DNA from: Pseudomonadota bacterium
Lineage (GTDB): Bacteria > Pseudomonadota > Gammaproteobacteria > Arenicellales > Arenicellaceae
Length of the DNA stretch: 25,828 nucleotides
Direction of reading: 5' to 3'
Assembly: GCA_018660405.1 (NCBI GenBank)
Contig: JABJKL010000201.1
Span: 1-25,828 of the forward strand
The notes beneath the pieces are model-generated. The model saw nothing but the letters and a program-made list of their open reading frames with translations, did no database searches and had not been told where the DNA came from. This document shows, piece by piece, positions 1-8,105 of the stretch. The stretch's first letter is position 1. Every line of letters begins with the position of its first letter. The position numbers and the translations under genes were made by a program.

Positions 1-389
1 ATTTTGCCCTGCCCGTTTGCATAGTGGCATAAGGAACATGAGCGGAGTTCCTCTTCTTGTTTGCCATGAGCAACCACATCGGGCATTGGTGGGTGGTCAC
101 CAGGGTACCAATCGGCCGGTCCGTAATTAAACCTCGCTTCCTCTGCGGTAAAAGTTTTGCTGGTGTCTGGCAAGCTAAGCTTGATACCTTCGTCTTCACT
201 TGCCGTTCTCTGATAGGCGCATTCGAGCGGAGTTGCGTCGTCAGGGCAGGGTGGTGCGACTCGATCAGTTGAAGAGAACGGTGCGAGTTGACCGTAGGCC
301 CAGTCGGGCCAATCAGGGCCGTGTTGAACAGTTTGAGCGGACACGGAAACTGAAAAAATGGTCAGGCTTGCTAGTAATAGAGCTTTCAA
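1..389 (-). CDS. Exported c-type cytochrome (partial, 5' part only)
   Basis: The reading frame runs off the left window edge; 129 codons are visible. A TTG start at 389 follows a GGTGA ribosome-binding-like site and gives a clean signal peptide (MKALLLASLTIFSVSVSA, cut before QTV). The mature part ends in the window with a CSLCH heme c attachment motif at about residues 118-122, followed by HYANGQGK, a common context in diheme or monoheme periplasmic cytochromes. The protein is therefore expected in the periplasm as an electron carrier. The same frame stays open upstream to an ATG at 521, but that start would put about 44 non-hydrophobic residues before the signal peptide, so TTG is preferred. 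It diverges from the hydrolase gene at 582. A family below cytochrome c cannot be assigned because the C-terminal part is missing. Confidence 0.85.
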   Translation of the reverse strand, partial: MKALLLASLTIFSVSVSAQTVQHGPDWPDWAYGQLAPFSSTDRVAPPCPDDATPLECAYQRTASEDEGIKLSLPDTSKTFTAEEARFNYGPADWYPGDHPPMPDVVAHGKQEEELRSCSLCHYANGQGK

Positions 390-511
390 AATTTGTTCAC
401 CGGGTTTAGTAACTTGCCCGAAGTATATGATTCCCGGTGGGATTTTGGAACCGCTCTGTGCGTCTGGGCTAATAATTGAGGTTTCTGAACAGAGGCGTGT
501 GGGATTACTTT

Positions 512-539
512 TTGCGTTCATTCTTGCAACAGGCATAAT
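512..539 (+). promoter_or_regulatory. Possible sigma70-type promoter for the hydrolase gene
   Basis: TTGCGT (512-517) and CATAAT (534-539) are separated by 16 bases, about 40 bases before the ATG at 582. The -10 box matches consensus at five of six bases and the -35 at about three. This rests on base matching only. Confidence 0.3.
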
Positions 540-581
540 ATGTTTTGAATTTCAGCCCACTACTTATCGGGAGACTGACAA

Positions 582-2018
582 ATGAAAAATTTTATCGCAC
601 TGATGCTTTCAATGGTGTTCACTCTGGCGTATTCCAGCGCTACAGTGGCAGAACCCCAATTTTTACGATCAGCGCTAAACCTGGAAGACCCTCGTGGCTA
701 TTGCCTGGATATTCCAGGCTTCGGGCCGCGTATGCGAAAGGATGCACCCGTCACTACTCACTCCTGCAAGTACAGCATCCCTGGGTTTTGGGTTGATGAG
801 CTGTTTGAAATGACCGATAGTGGACAGCTACGGCTGCCTGAATACGATTTGTGCCTGTCTGCGGAATCTCAGCAGGCAGGTTCTTATGTTAATACGATTG
901 ATTGCTCGGAAGATACGGTTCACGCATGGACAGTTGAGTCCAATGGACACGTTTCTCCCGCAAACGCCTCTGATTTATGCCTGACACTCTCTAGCGACAG
1001 AACTTACGTTAATTCTGCGCCGGCAAACCTGACGCCCTATTCATCGCGAAGTGTTTCACTAGAAAATTGCAACAGTGATCTAGAGGATTACCAGAGTTGG
1101 AAGTTCGCTGACCCGAGTGGTCAGAAAACTCAAACTGCCAACACCCTGCGTGAGGGGATGGATGCCGCGACTGCTCGCGGGATTCGTGAATTGGGTAACG
1201 AAATTCGTCCGCCGGAAACATTTGCGCTGTACGCGAACCAGTCTCGAATGTTTACTGCGGCCGATGTCACTGTCTCGGACGAAATCCACTATGGGCCTGA
1301 TGAGGGACAGCAACTACAGGTTTATTCCGGGAATAACCGAAACAATCCTCAAAATGCGGCGCCGATTATTCTGCTGGTCCACGGTGGTGGGTTTGCCAGA
1401 GGGGATCTGAATAGCTTTACTCATCTAGCAACGCAATTCGCAGGTCTAGGTTATATCGCCGTTAATATGACCTATCCGCTTGCGCCTGCAGCAAGCTGGC
1501 CGAGTGGTGCCCAAAGTGTTGCGGGTGCTGTTGGCTGGATAAAGGAAAATGCGGCTGAAATTAAAGGTAACCCGGATAATATCTTCGTATTGGGAGCTTC
1601 GGCGGGCGGGGCGCACGTCGCTGATTTTGTATTCCGTCCTGGCGTCGTTGGCGGTGAGAGTCCTGAAGTGGCCGGTGTGATTCTTTCTTCGCCAGTGCTT
1701 GTTGTGAATTCAGAAAACCCACCCCAGTCCTCTTATTTTGGTGAAGATGCAGACGCGTGGCAGGGCATGCAGACCCTGGGTAATATTGAAAGAACGTCTA
1801 TTCCAGTGCTAACTATGGTGGCAGAGTTTGATCCAGACCAGTTTAAAACATCCACAGCACAATTGCTGAATGAGTTGCTCGTCGATAAAGGAGTGAATAC
1901 GCGCATAAGTCAGATGCGGGGCCACAATCACATTTCTTATCTTGAGGCGATCGGTACCTCGGATACTCAAGCCCTGCAGGAAATACTCGACTTCATCGCG
2001 ACCGCAGGTCGCGACTGA
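582..2018 (+). CDS. Exported alpha/beta hydrolase (esterase-like) with N-terminal lectin-like domain
   Basis: A 478-residue protein with a Sec signal peptide (about 1-23, cut after ATVA). Residues about 30-180 are Cys-rich with repeated YCLD/LCLS/LCLT and SWKF-type segments, which resemble a ricin-type beta-trefoil carbohydrate-binding domain. Residues about 220-475 form an alpha/beta hydrolase domain of the BD-FAE/hormone-sensitive-lipase type. HGGGF (267-271) supplies the oxyanion hole, GASAG carries nucleophile Ser340, the VAEFDPD segment supplies a likely Asp (417 or 419), and GHNH supplies the catalytic His (448 or 450). An exported carboxylic ester hydrolase, perhaps recruited to a glycan or polymer, is the likely role. 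It is followed after 30 bases by a DctP gene, so the two may be co-transcribed. The lectin assignment is less certain than the hydrolase. Confidence 0.93.
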   Translation: MKNFIALMLSMVFTLAYSSATVAEPQFLRSALNLEDPRGYCLDIPGFGPRMRKDAPVTTHSCKYSIPGFWVDELFEMTDSGQLRLPEYDLCLSAESQQAGSYVNTIDCSEDTVHAWTVESNGHVSPANASDLCLTLSSDRTYVNSAPANLTPYSSRSVSLENCNSDLEDYQSWKFADPSGQKTQTANTLREGMDAATARGIRELGNEIRPPETFALYANQSRMFTAADVTVSDEIHYGPDEGQQLQVYSGNNRNNPQNAAPIILLVHGGGFARGDLNSFTHLATQFAGLGYIAVNMTYPLAPAASWPSGAQSVAGAVGWIKENAAEIKGNPDNIFVLGASAGGAHVADFVFRPGVVGGESPEVAGVILSSPVLVVNSENPPQSSYFGEDADAWQGMQTLGNIERTSIPVLTMVAEFDPDQFKTSTAQLLNELLVDKGVNTRISQMRGHNHISYLEAIGTSDTQALQEILDFIATAGRD

Positions 2019-2048
2019 TATTCAGTATTAATACACGAGGAAATAACT

Positions 2049-3059
2049 ATGTTACGGCGACAGTTTCTTAAAACATCAGCATTGGCTGGCAGCGGTATTA
2101 TCGCGAGCGCCTCCACTTTTAATAGTACAAGCGCTCAACAAATCACTGATGGTGAAGCGCCAACTCGTATCATCCTAAGCGGCTACGGGCCGTCAACATC
2201 GAGTTTTAGCCAGGGTTTAAAACGAATTGGCGATCGCCTTGAAAGCAGGTTCGGTGATGAGGTCGATATAAAATATGTCTACAACATCATGGATCTCAGC
2301 TATAACACCACTGATCTATCCCGGTTGGTGGATGCGGGTGTGCTATCGCTCGCGTACCAGACGATGTCTACTGGCGTTCCCGAGCTGGAAGTGGCTGCGC
2401 TGCCGTTCCTCTTTTCGGACACGGCTACTGCACGGGCCGCAATGGATGGCGAACTCGGGCAGTCGGCGATCAAATCCATCGAGGCCGATTCGAACTTTCG
2501 TGTATTAGGCTTCTTTGAGAACGGCTTTCGCCACGTTGCCAACAATGTCAGGCCGGTTCATACGCCAGGCGATATGGAAGGTCTTGTGATTCGTGTTTTG
2601 GAAATACAGTCCAGAGCGTTTGAGCTGCTGGGTGCGAGCCCAACAACTACTCCTTTGCCACGTGTATTTAGCGGCCTTGAGTCAGGCGAACTGGACGGGC
2701 AAGAGAATCCGTTCGAAAACATGGTGACATACGGACTTTACCGTGCTCAGCGTTATTACACAGAAACCTACCATTCTTACCTGTCCCGACCAATATACGT
2801 ACATCGCCCATCATTTGATGCATGGCCAGAAGGCCTACAGGCAGAAATGCGTGATGCAGTTCAAGATGCGGTAATTTTTCAGCGGCAACTGCATGATCAG
2901 GCTGAAATAGATTCCGCGGCGGTCATTCGCGAGTTTGGTGGTGAAATCGTTCAGCTTAGGTCAGAACAGCGCGAGGCCTTTATTGAAGCCGTCGCGCCGA
3001 TCTACACCAACCTTCATGATCAGTATAGTCGTGAACTTCTCGCGACTGTGGGTCTATAA
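2049..3059 (+). CDS. Tat-exported TRAP transporter solute-binding protein (DctP family)
   Basis: A 336-residue protein beginning with a twin-arginine signal (RRQFLK, then a hydrophobic stretch cut near TSAQQ). The rest is typical DctP: a 'PFLFSD...ARAAMDGELG' segment, a DMEGLVIRV segment carrying the Arg expected to bind the substrate carboxylate, and 'GQENPF...TYGLY'. A GAGG ribosome-binding site lies 8-12 bases before the ATG. In the family these periplasmic proteins bind organic acids and deliver them to DctQM membrane subunits; no DctQ or DctM gene is in this window. It is clearly paralogous to the protein at 4974-5996, sharing segment order and many motifs. It ends 6 bases from the convergent ABM-like gene. 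The ligand is unknown. Confidence 0.95.
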   Translation: MLRRQFLKTSALAGSGIIASASTFNSTSAQQITDGEAPTRIILSGYGPSTSSFSQGLKRIGDRLESRFGDEVDIKYVYNIMDLSYNTTDLSRLVDAGVLSLAYQTMSTGVPELEVAALPFLFSDTATARAAMDGELGQSAIKSIEADSNFRVLGFFENGFRHVANNVRPVHTPGDMEGLVIRVLEIQSRAFELLGASPTTTPLPRVFSGLESGELDGQENPFENMVTYGLYRAQRYYTETYHSYLSRPIYVHRPSFDAWPEGLQAEMRDAVQDAVIFQRQLHDQAEIDSAAVIREFGGEIVQLRSEQREAFIEAVAPIYTNLHDQYSRELLATVGL

Positions 3060-3065
3060 AACCAG

Positions 3066-3863
3066 TTATTGGCTAATTAAACGAAAGGTCCGTTCATCCC
3101 ATAAACTACCGGTCATCATATTTAAAACAAACTGGGGGTCAGGGTTGACGCCGCTGTTTGCTTCAATTCCTGCAAGCTCATCGCGGAATGCTTTTTTATC
3201 AGGCTGGATTTGGTGCGCCATTTGAGAGTCGGCGTTATCCCACATCTCAACCACTGTCATATGGTTAGGGCGGTTTGACTGCGTTAAAATGTCGAAACGC
3301 AGGTTACCAGCGTGGCTGCGGCTTGATTCAGCCAGATTAATTAGCAAGCCGTTTCCACAAGGTCCCGCAGGATCAGGTCGACGATTACACGGAGGGAATT
3401 GTTCCGGCGGAATAATATCCGCGTGGGTAATTACGTAAATCGTCGAGTCATTCCCCTGTGGAACGTCTCCTGGATTAGTTGCAGCAAGGCCCACATGGGG
3501 GCGCTCGTCATAAGGTGCGTATAAAACAGGCTGTAACGCTTCGCGAAACGCCATTGTATGCGATGAGGCTGCGTGTGCTGCGCGTGCGTCTGCATCTGTC
3601 CAGGCTTCGAGAATCACGAAGTGATTGCCGCGATTAATCCTCTGTAAGCCCTCGAAACGCAGATTGCCAGCTTCATTTTTACTCGTAGCGGTTTGCTCTT
3701 TGATTAATGCTTCAGTTTGATCGACAGCATCAGCAGCCACTTCAATATAGGTGACAATCCAGGTTGGCGCATTAGATAACACCGTGCCATCGGCCAGTTC
3801 GGTTTGGGCGAAGGAGGTTGTGGTAAATACAGCGGCGAATATTCCTAATAATATTTTTTGCAT
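3066..3863 (-). CDS. Exported protein with two antibiotic-biosynthesis-monooxygenase-like (ABM, dimeric alpha-beta barrel) domains
   Basis: The ATG at 3863 is chosen because it gives a proper signal peptide (MQKILLGIFAAVFTTTSFA) and has GAGAG just upstream; the longer frame from 3923 adds only a polar leader. The 265-residue product has two related segments. The first (about residues 33-115) reads TWIVTYIEV...FVILEAWTDADARAAHAAS and is typical of ABM-fold proteins. The second (about 140-245) has VITHADI... and MTVVEMWDNADSQMAHQ. ABM-fold proteins are small ferredoxin-like barrels that oxidise or degrade aromatic or heme-type substrates, usually cofactor-free. A tandem exported version is unusual, and activity is not assured because no catalytic residue can be fixed from sequence. 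It is divergent from the FAH-family gene at 4108 across a repeat-bearing intergenic region. Confidence 0.85.
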   Translation of the reverse strand: MQKILLGIFAAVFTTTSFAQTELADGTVLSNAPTWIVTYIEVAADAVDQTEALIKEQTATSKNEAGNLRFEGLQRINRGNHFVILEAWTDADARAAHAASSHTMAFREALQPVLYAPYDERPHVGLAATNPGDVPQGNDSTIYVITHADIIPPEQFPPCNRRPDPAGPCGNGLLINLAESSRSHAGNLRFDILTQSNRPNHMTVVEMWDNADSQMAHQIQPDKKAFRDELAGIEANSGVNPDPQFVLNMMTGSLWDERTFRLISQ

Positions 3864-3929
3864 ATTTTTCTCTCGTGTTCTGCGATTTAAGGTGTGCCGT
3901 AAAGTTGTTGTTTGATTAGACACTTAAAC

Positions 3930-3977
3930 GATAGTAAAGGGGATAGTAAAGGGAATAGTAAAGGGCGATTGTAAAGA
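3930..3977 (+). repeat. Short tandem repeats, three and a half units of 12 bp
   Basis: GATAGTAAAGGG occurs at 3930-3941 and 3942-3953, then AATAGTAAAGGG at 3954-3965, with a degraded fourth unit GATTGTAAAGA at about 3967-3977. The array lies 67 bases upstream of the minus-strand start at 3863 and 131 bases upstream of the plus-strand start at 4108. It is a candidate for phased operator half-sites or slipped-strand variation controlling one or both divergent genes. Confidence 0.85.
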
Positions 3978-4107
3978 GATAGACTCAAAGAAAAAAGACG
4001 TTTATTCTTTCGTTACACTTTATGGATCAGCGCCTTTATTAATAGGCATGCTTTCTGCTGGCCAAATAATTCCACTAAAGGAATTCATCTATTTGGGAGA
4101 TATATGA

Positions 4108-4899
4108 ATGAACGAAAATAAAACCGACGGCCGTCGACAATTTTTAGCAGGCAGTGCTGCCATTGCAGGGGCTGCTGCTTTTGCTAATACCAAGCCAGCA
4201 GTGGCGCAGGAAGCTGGATACGTTATAGATGTGCCGGAAGTGGTATCGATGGAAATCGTGGGATCTGATGAGCGGTTTCCGGTCCGGCGAATTTATTGTT
4301 TGGGCCGCAACTACAGGGCACACGCGATTGAATCCGGAGACAATCCAGATGAAACGCCGCCATTTTTCTTTATCAAACCCCGAGATGCGGTGGTCGATAG
4401 CCGAGACGGTCATCCGTATCCGCCAATGACTCAGGAATTGCGCTACGAGGCTGAAATGGTTGTCGCGCTAAAAAGCGGTGGTGCCGATATCAGCCAGGAT
4501 GATGCGCTGAGCCATATCTATGCCTATGGCATCGGGCTGGATATGACCCGTGAGGATCTACAGCACGGGGCGCAGGAATTATCGCGCCCCTGGGCTATCA
4601 GTAAGTCTTTTGATAAATCAGCGCCTTGTGGACCGCTGTATACGGTAGAAGATCATGGGCATGCTGTGGATGGCCGCATCTGGTTGAGTGTCAATGGTGA
4701 CGTCAAACAGGACTCAGATCTTTCCTTGCAACGGTGGTCTGTATCCGAAGGCATCGCCATTCTTTCGCAGTATTATGAGCTGGCTGCTGGCGATATTATT
4801 ATGACTGGAACACCTGCTGGAATCGGCTTGGTCGAGAAAGGTGATGTTCTAAACGTTGGTATTGCGGGGCTTGGTGAAATCGAGGTGACCATCACCTAG
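4108..4899 (+). CDS. Tat-exported fumarylacetoacetate hydrolase (FAH) family protein
   Basis: A 263-residue protein with a twin-arginine signal (GRRQFLAG, cut near AVAQE) fused to a complete FAH-family domain (about 55-262). Landmarks are CLGRNYRAHA, the metal ligands Glu114 and Glu116 in RYEAEMVV, Asp145 in GLDMTRED, Lys166 in ISKSFD, and TGTPAGIG near the end. These match the FAHD1/fumarylpyruvate-hydrolase pattern, so a divalent-metal C-C bond hydrolase or acylpyruvate decarboxylase activity is plausible. The start at 4108 is used because an ATG four bases upstream hits a stop after four codons; GGGAGA precedes it. FAH enzymes are ordinarily cytoplasmic and act late in aromatic ring degradation, so the Tat leader is the odd feature. 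It is followed by the second DctP gene after 74 bases. Confidence 0.93.
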   Translation: MNENKTDGRRQFLAGSAAIAGAAAFANTKPAVAQEAGYVIDVPEVVSMEIVGSDERFPVRRIYCLGRNYRAHAIESGDNPDETPPFFFIKPRDAVVDSRDGHPYPPMTQELRYEAEMVVALKSGGADISQDDALSHIYAYGIGLDMTREDLQHGAQELSRPWAISKSFDKSAPCGPLYTVEDHGHAVDGRIWLSVNGDVKQDSDLSLQRWSVSEGIAILSQYYELAAGDIIMTGTPAGIGLVEKGDVLNVGIAGLGEIEVTIT

Positions 4900-4973
4900 G
4901 TTTTAGCCTGGCATCAATTCAATCCGGATCAAATTATCAATTTCAATTTTCTGCTTCTAAGCGGAGGGGTTTT

Positions 4974-5996
4974 ATGTCGAGACGCAGTTTTCTAAAGGGT
5001 TCGGCGTTGGTCGGTGCCAGCGCAGCCGTGGGTGGTCTGGGGCTGTCCCCAGCCAGTGCGCAACAAAACAACCAGAACGGGCCTATTCGGATTGTTATGG
5101 CCGGATACGGGCCGCCAACGACCAGTTTCAGCCTGGCTCTGAAAAGAATTGGCGATCGAATCGAATCTAAGTTTGAGGGTGACGTAGAGGTGCGGTATGT
5201 CTACAACATTCTCGATTTGGGTTATAAAGGTCTCGATATATTGTGGTTGGTGGAAGAGGGCTTGCTTACCATCGGCTATCAATCAAGTAGTTATTTAACC
5301 GATCGGGTTCATGACCTTGGTGTGGTTGATTTGCCTTTTTTGTTTTCCGACAACCAGACTGCACGCGCTGCAATGGACGGTGAGCTGGGTCAGACACTGA
5401 CCAGCAGCATCGAGACCAATATGGACTATCGAATACTGGGTTACTTCGAGAATGGCCTGCGGCATATGTCAAATCGGGTCAGACCGATACGCTCACCTGC
5501 TGATATGGAGGGGCTGTCGATGCGGGTGCTGCCGAGTAAAGTGCACGAACGCACTTTTGAGCTGCTGGGTGCCAATCCTGAGATTATGGACCTTTCTGAA
5601 GTGATCAAACGAATAAAGGCAGGCACGATTGACGCTCAGGAGAACCCCTTTGCCAATACGGTTACCTACGGCGTGCATAATTTTCACAAATATCATACTG
5701 CCAGTAATCATTTTTACATTTCGCGACCTATCTTTTTTCATCGCCCAACATTTGATGCGTGGCCGGAGGAGTTACAGCTCGAAATGCGCGCTGCCGTTAA
5801 GGACGCTGTCGCTTTTCAACGGGGCTTAAAAGATCAGGAAGAAACAGATGCTGCAGCCGCGATTCGCGAGGTAGGCGGTGAGATTATCGAGTTAACTGCA
5901 GCAGAAGTCGAAGTGTTTGTGGAGGCGGTTAAACCGGTTTATGCGGAGGCGCAAACACAATATACACCGGAATTATTGGCGCTAGCGGGTTTGTAG
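4974..5996 (+). CDS. Tat-exported TRAP transporter solute-binding protein (DctP family), second paralogue
   Basis: A 340-residue protein with a twin-arginine signal (SRRSFLKG...SPASAQQ) and a strong GCGGAGGGG ribosome-binding site. The domain layout matches the DctP at 2049-3059: PFLFSDNQTARAAMDGELG, then DMEGLSMRV with the substrate-binding Arg, then AQENPF and TYGV. The two proteins differ in the ligand-facing middle (VHERTFELLGANPEIM versus QSRAFELLGASPTTT), so they may bind related but different acids. No membrane TRAP subunit is nearby. It sits between the FAH-like hydrolase and an MBL-fold enzyme, suggesting that its ligand is a substrate or product of this cluster. Confidence 0.95.
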   Translation: MSRRSFLKGSALVGASAAVGGLGLSPASAQQNNQNGPIRIVMAGYGPPTTSFSLALKRIGDRIESKFEGDVEVRYVYNILDLGYKGLDILWLVEEGLLTIGYQSSSYLTDRVHDLGVVDLPFLFSDNQTARAAMDGELGQTLTSSIETNMDYRILGYFENGLRHMSNRVRPIRSPADMEGLSMRVLPSKVHERTFELLGANPEIMDLSEVIKRIKAGTIDAQENPFANTVTYGVHNFHKYHTASNHFYISRPIFFHRPTFDAWPEELQLEMRAAVKDAVAFQRGLKDQEETDAAAAIREVGGEIIELTAAEVEVFVEAVKPVYAEAQTQYTPELLALAGL

Positions 5997-6032
5997 GCTG
6001 TGGTTATTGGCTGGCTGTCAGGCATTAACGTC

Positions 6033-6962
6033 ATGGCATTAAAAACCATGCTGGGTGCTGGCTTGGTCGCGGGCTTGTTAAACTTTGGCGTTTCCAGCGT
6101 GAGCGCACAAGTTGCTGAAGTCGAGAGTAAGCCTTATTCTAGTGATTTATTGGAGCGAGTGCGACAGGCAGCCACTACAATTTCGGGTGAGTTGGCAGCG
6201 ACTATCAGTTTTACCAAGTTGGCGGAAAGTCACCGAACTTACGCTGGTATCATTGAAGATGGTAGCGACGATCTGTTTGTGGCAGCGCGCACCGCATTTC
6301 AGATCGCTTATCCTGAAGGCACAGTGATGCTCGACAGTGGTATGGACAAAGCCGTGCATCGATATTATGGTTTTGGTCGCGAGGAACCCTATTGGCAGGA
6401 GGCGAATGACGAGGTGCAGGCTGCTCTCAGGCGCGCGCAGTTAATTATTATCACACATGAGCACGGCGATCATGTGGCGGGGGTGATTCGAAGTGATTAC
6501 CGCGAAGAGCTGGCAGCGAAGACAATGCTAACCAAAGGCCAGGTGGAAACTTTAACGTTGGCTCCACAGCTTCCCGAAATTCAGTTAACGTCTGAGCAGG
6601 CAAGTGACTACAATGTTGTGGATTATGAGCTTTTACTGCCGGTAGCCCCAGGTATCGTTCTGATCAAATCACCGGGACACACTCCCGGGCACCAGATGGT
6701 GTATGTTCAACTTGCCCAGGGAAAAGAATTCCTGTTTATCGGCGATATTGCCTGGTCTCTGGATAATATTACCCAACTTAAACTTCGACCTGCAGAGACT
6801 ATTGCGCGGATAAAAGAAAACCCACAAGCACTAATGCATCAGATGACCTGGATTAAGCACGTTATGGATGAAGATGGGCTGGTTGTTGTTCCTTCACACG
6901 ACCAGCGATTGCTTGCACGCTACGTTGAGGAAGGGATATTGGGTGCGTCGATCAGCCCTTAA
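6033..6962 (+). CDS. Exported metallo-beta-lactamase (MBL) fold metallohydrolase
   Basis: A 309-residue product from the ATG at 6033, with a signal peptide MALKTMLGAGLVAGLLNF...SVSA. An in-frame GTG at 6000 would add 11 residues (MVIGWLSGINV) and cannot be excluded; neither start has a clear ribosome-binding site. A roughly 60-residue helical segment precedes the MBL core. Zinc-site motifs are HEHGDH (142-147), SPGHTPGH, FIGDIAW and a late PSHDQ. The fold hydrolyses esters, lactones, thioesters or similar bonds, but the substrate is not readable. The gene starts 3 to 36 bases after the DctP gene and is probably co-transcribed with it. It converges with the next minus-strand MBL gene with only 12 bases between stops. 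Confidence 0.92.
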   Translation: MALKTMLGAGLVAGLLNFGVSSVSAQVAEVESKPYSSDLLERVRQAATTISGELAATISFTKLAESHRTYAGIIEDGSDDLFVAARTAFQIAYPEGTVMLDSGMDKAVHRYYGFGREEPYWQEANDEVQAALRRAQLIIITHEHGDHVAGVIRSDYREELAAKTMLTKGQVETLTLAPQLPEIQLTSEQASDYNVVDYELLLPVAPGIVLIKSPGHTPGHQMVYVQLAQGKEFLFIGDIAWSLDNITQLKLRPAETIARIKENPQALMHQMTWIKHVMDEDGLVVVPSHDQRLLARYVEEGILGASISP

Positions 6963-6974
6963 GCGCTCTGGGAA

Positions 6975-8054
6975 TTAGTGCTCTCCGGGTGTTGATATAA
7001 GAATTTCGTAGGCACCCGAAACATTGCCGGCGCGCGAATACTCGTATTCCAAAACATGGCTGTAATCTTCCATTAAAATGGAGTCGACCAGTTCCTGCTC
7101 GGATTTGCCAGCCGCAATACCTTCAGACACAGCCGAGTAAAGATCTTCCATATAGCGTGTTTGTTCGGATACCTGCGCCTTGGTTCCAGGAGATTCGTGC
7201 GCTGGCACGATAGTATCGAAATCCAACTGTTCCACTTGCTGTAAAGATTCAACCCAATCAGGCAGGAACCCGCCGTCCAATACGGTCCACGCCAGACGGT
7301 TAGGTGTCAGGAAATCTGCGGTGTAGATAGCTCTCTCGGCAGGGAATAGCACCACCGTCATGTCATCAGAATGATTACGACCCGTATAGTGCAGCTCCAC
7401 CGTTTTTCCTCCAAGCGTAATGGCCGCCTGTTCGGAATAATAAATATCCGGTGCCCGCACGGTGGGGCCGCCAAATCTCGCAGCCCAAATTTCCGCGCGC
7501 GATAGCGATCCATTGTCATCGGTATCGAATCGGGCAAACGCTTCTTCGCCTTGGTCAACGCCGATATAACCACCTGCCTCAGACTGCTGGATCATGCCAT
7601 CATGGTTCGCATCCCAAAGTTGCTCGCGTGGCAGCAACGGCGCGTTGTCATCGGGGCGCTGTAAATTCTTGCGGGTGTTTTCATGGCCGATAAATATGGC
7701 TGTGTCGGCGAACACCTCACCCCCACCAGCGTGATCATTATGGGTATGGCTGTAAATGACATATTTTACTGGCAAGCCGAAACGCTCATCGAGTTGATTT
7801 TTCAGCCACGCCGCTTGTTCCGGAAAGGTCGGGTCGACGACAATAATCCCCTCGGGTGTGGCTAAAAATACGCCGCTATGTCGACCCTGTCTGAAACGAT
7901 AAAGGTCGCCATTTATATGAAGAATTTCACGCTCAGGTTCTGCTTCCGGTGCGCCTTGAGCATATGTCAAAGTGCTGAAACCGCTAGCCATAGCCGCAAT
8001 CGTTAAGATAAATGCGAAGGGAAGTGCCAAAAATCGAGTCAGTTTCGAAGGCAT
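6975..8054 (-). CDS. Exported MBL-fold metallohydrolase with inserted EF-hand pair
   Basis: A 359-residue protein with a signal peptide (about 1-32, ending LTYAQ). The MBL core begins near 43; HTHNDH (103-108) is the metal-binding signature, with His228 (RNHSDD), Asp246 (YTADF) and a late VPAHE as further ligands. Between the first histidine motif and the second half of the core lie two canonical 12-residue calcium-binding loops: 148-159 (D-x-N-x-D-G-x-I-x-x-x-E) and 177-188 (D-x-D-x-N-G-x-L-x-x-x-E). The overall pattern resembles quinoprotein-relay/SoxH-like or subclass B MBL hydrolases found in the envelope. The EF-hand insertion is unusual and suggests calcium-dependent folding or activity in seawater. 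It lies downstream of the methyltransferase-like gene on the same strand. Confidence 0.94.
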   Translation of the reverse strand: MPSKLTRFLALPFAFILTIAAMASGFSTLTYAQGAPEAEPEREILHINGDLYRFRQGRHSGVFLATPEGIIVVDPTFPEQAAWLKNQLDERFGLPVKYVIYSHTHNDHAGGGEVFADTAIFIGHENTRKNLQRPDDNAPLLPREQLWDANHDGMIQQSEAGGYIGVDQGEEAFARFDTDDNGSLSRAEIWAARFGGPTVRAPDIYYSEQAAITLGGKTVELHYTGRNHSDDMTVVLFPAERAIYTADFLTPNRLAWTVLDGGFLPDWVESLQQVEQLDFDTIVPAHESPGTKAQVSEQTRYMEDLYSAVSEGIAAGKSEQELVDSILMEDYSHVLEYEYSRAGNVSGAYEILISTPGEH

Positions 8055-8105
8055 GTCTGTTCCTCAGATGTTATCTGCTGTGCAGCATGTTTTATGTAAT
8101 GAATA

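Noticed and set aside
57..409. Overlapping short plus-strand frames at the left edge
   Set aside because: They oppose the cytochrome frame, which has a signal peptide and heme motif; the plus-strand frames have neither motifs nor ribosome-binding sites.
387..521. Upstream ATG extension of the cytochrome gene
   Set aside because: It would place about 44 polar residues ahead of an obvious signal peptide; the TTG start is more consistent.
2049..5996. Recent segmental duplication of the DctP genes
   Set aside because: The proteins share motifs but differ throughout in DNA and in flanking genes, so the duplication is old or the copies were acquired separately.
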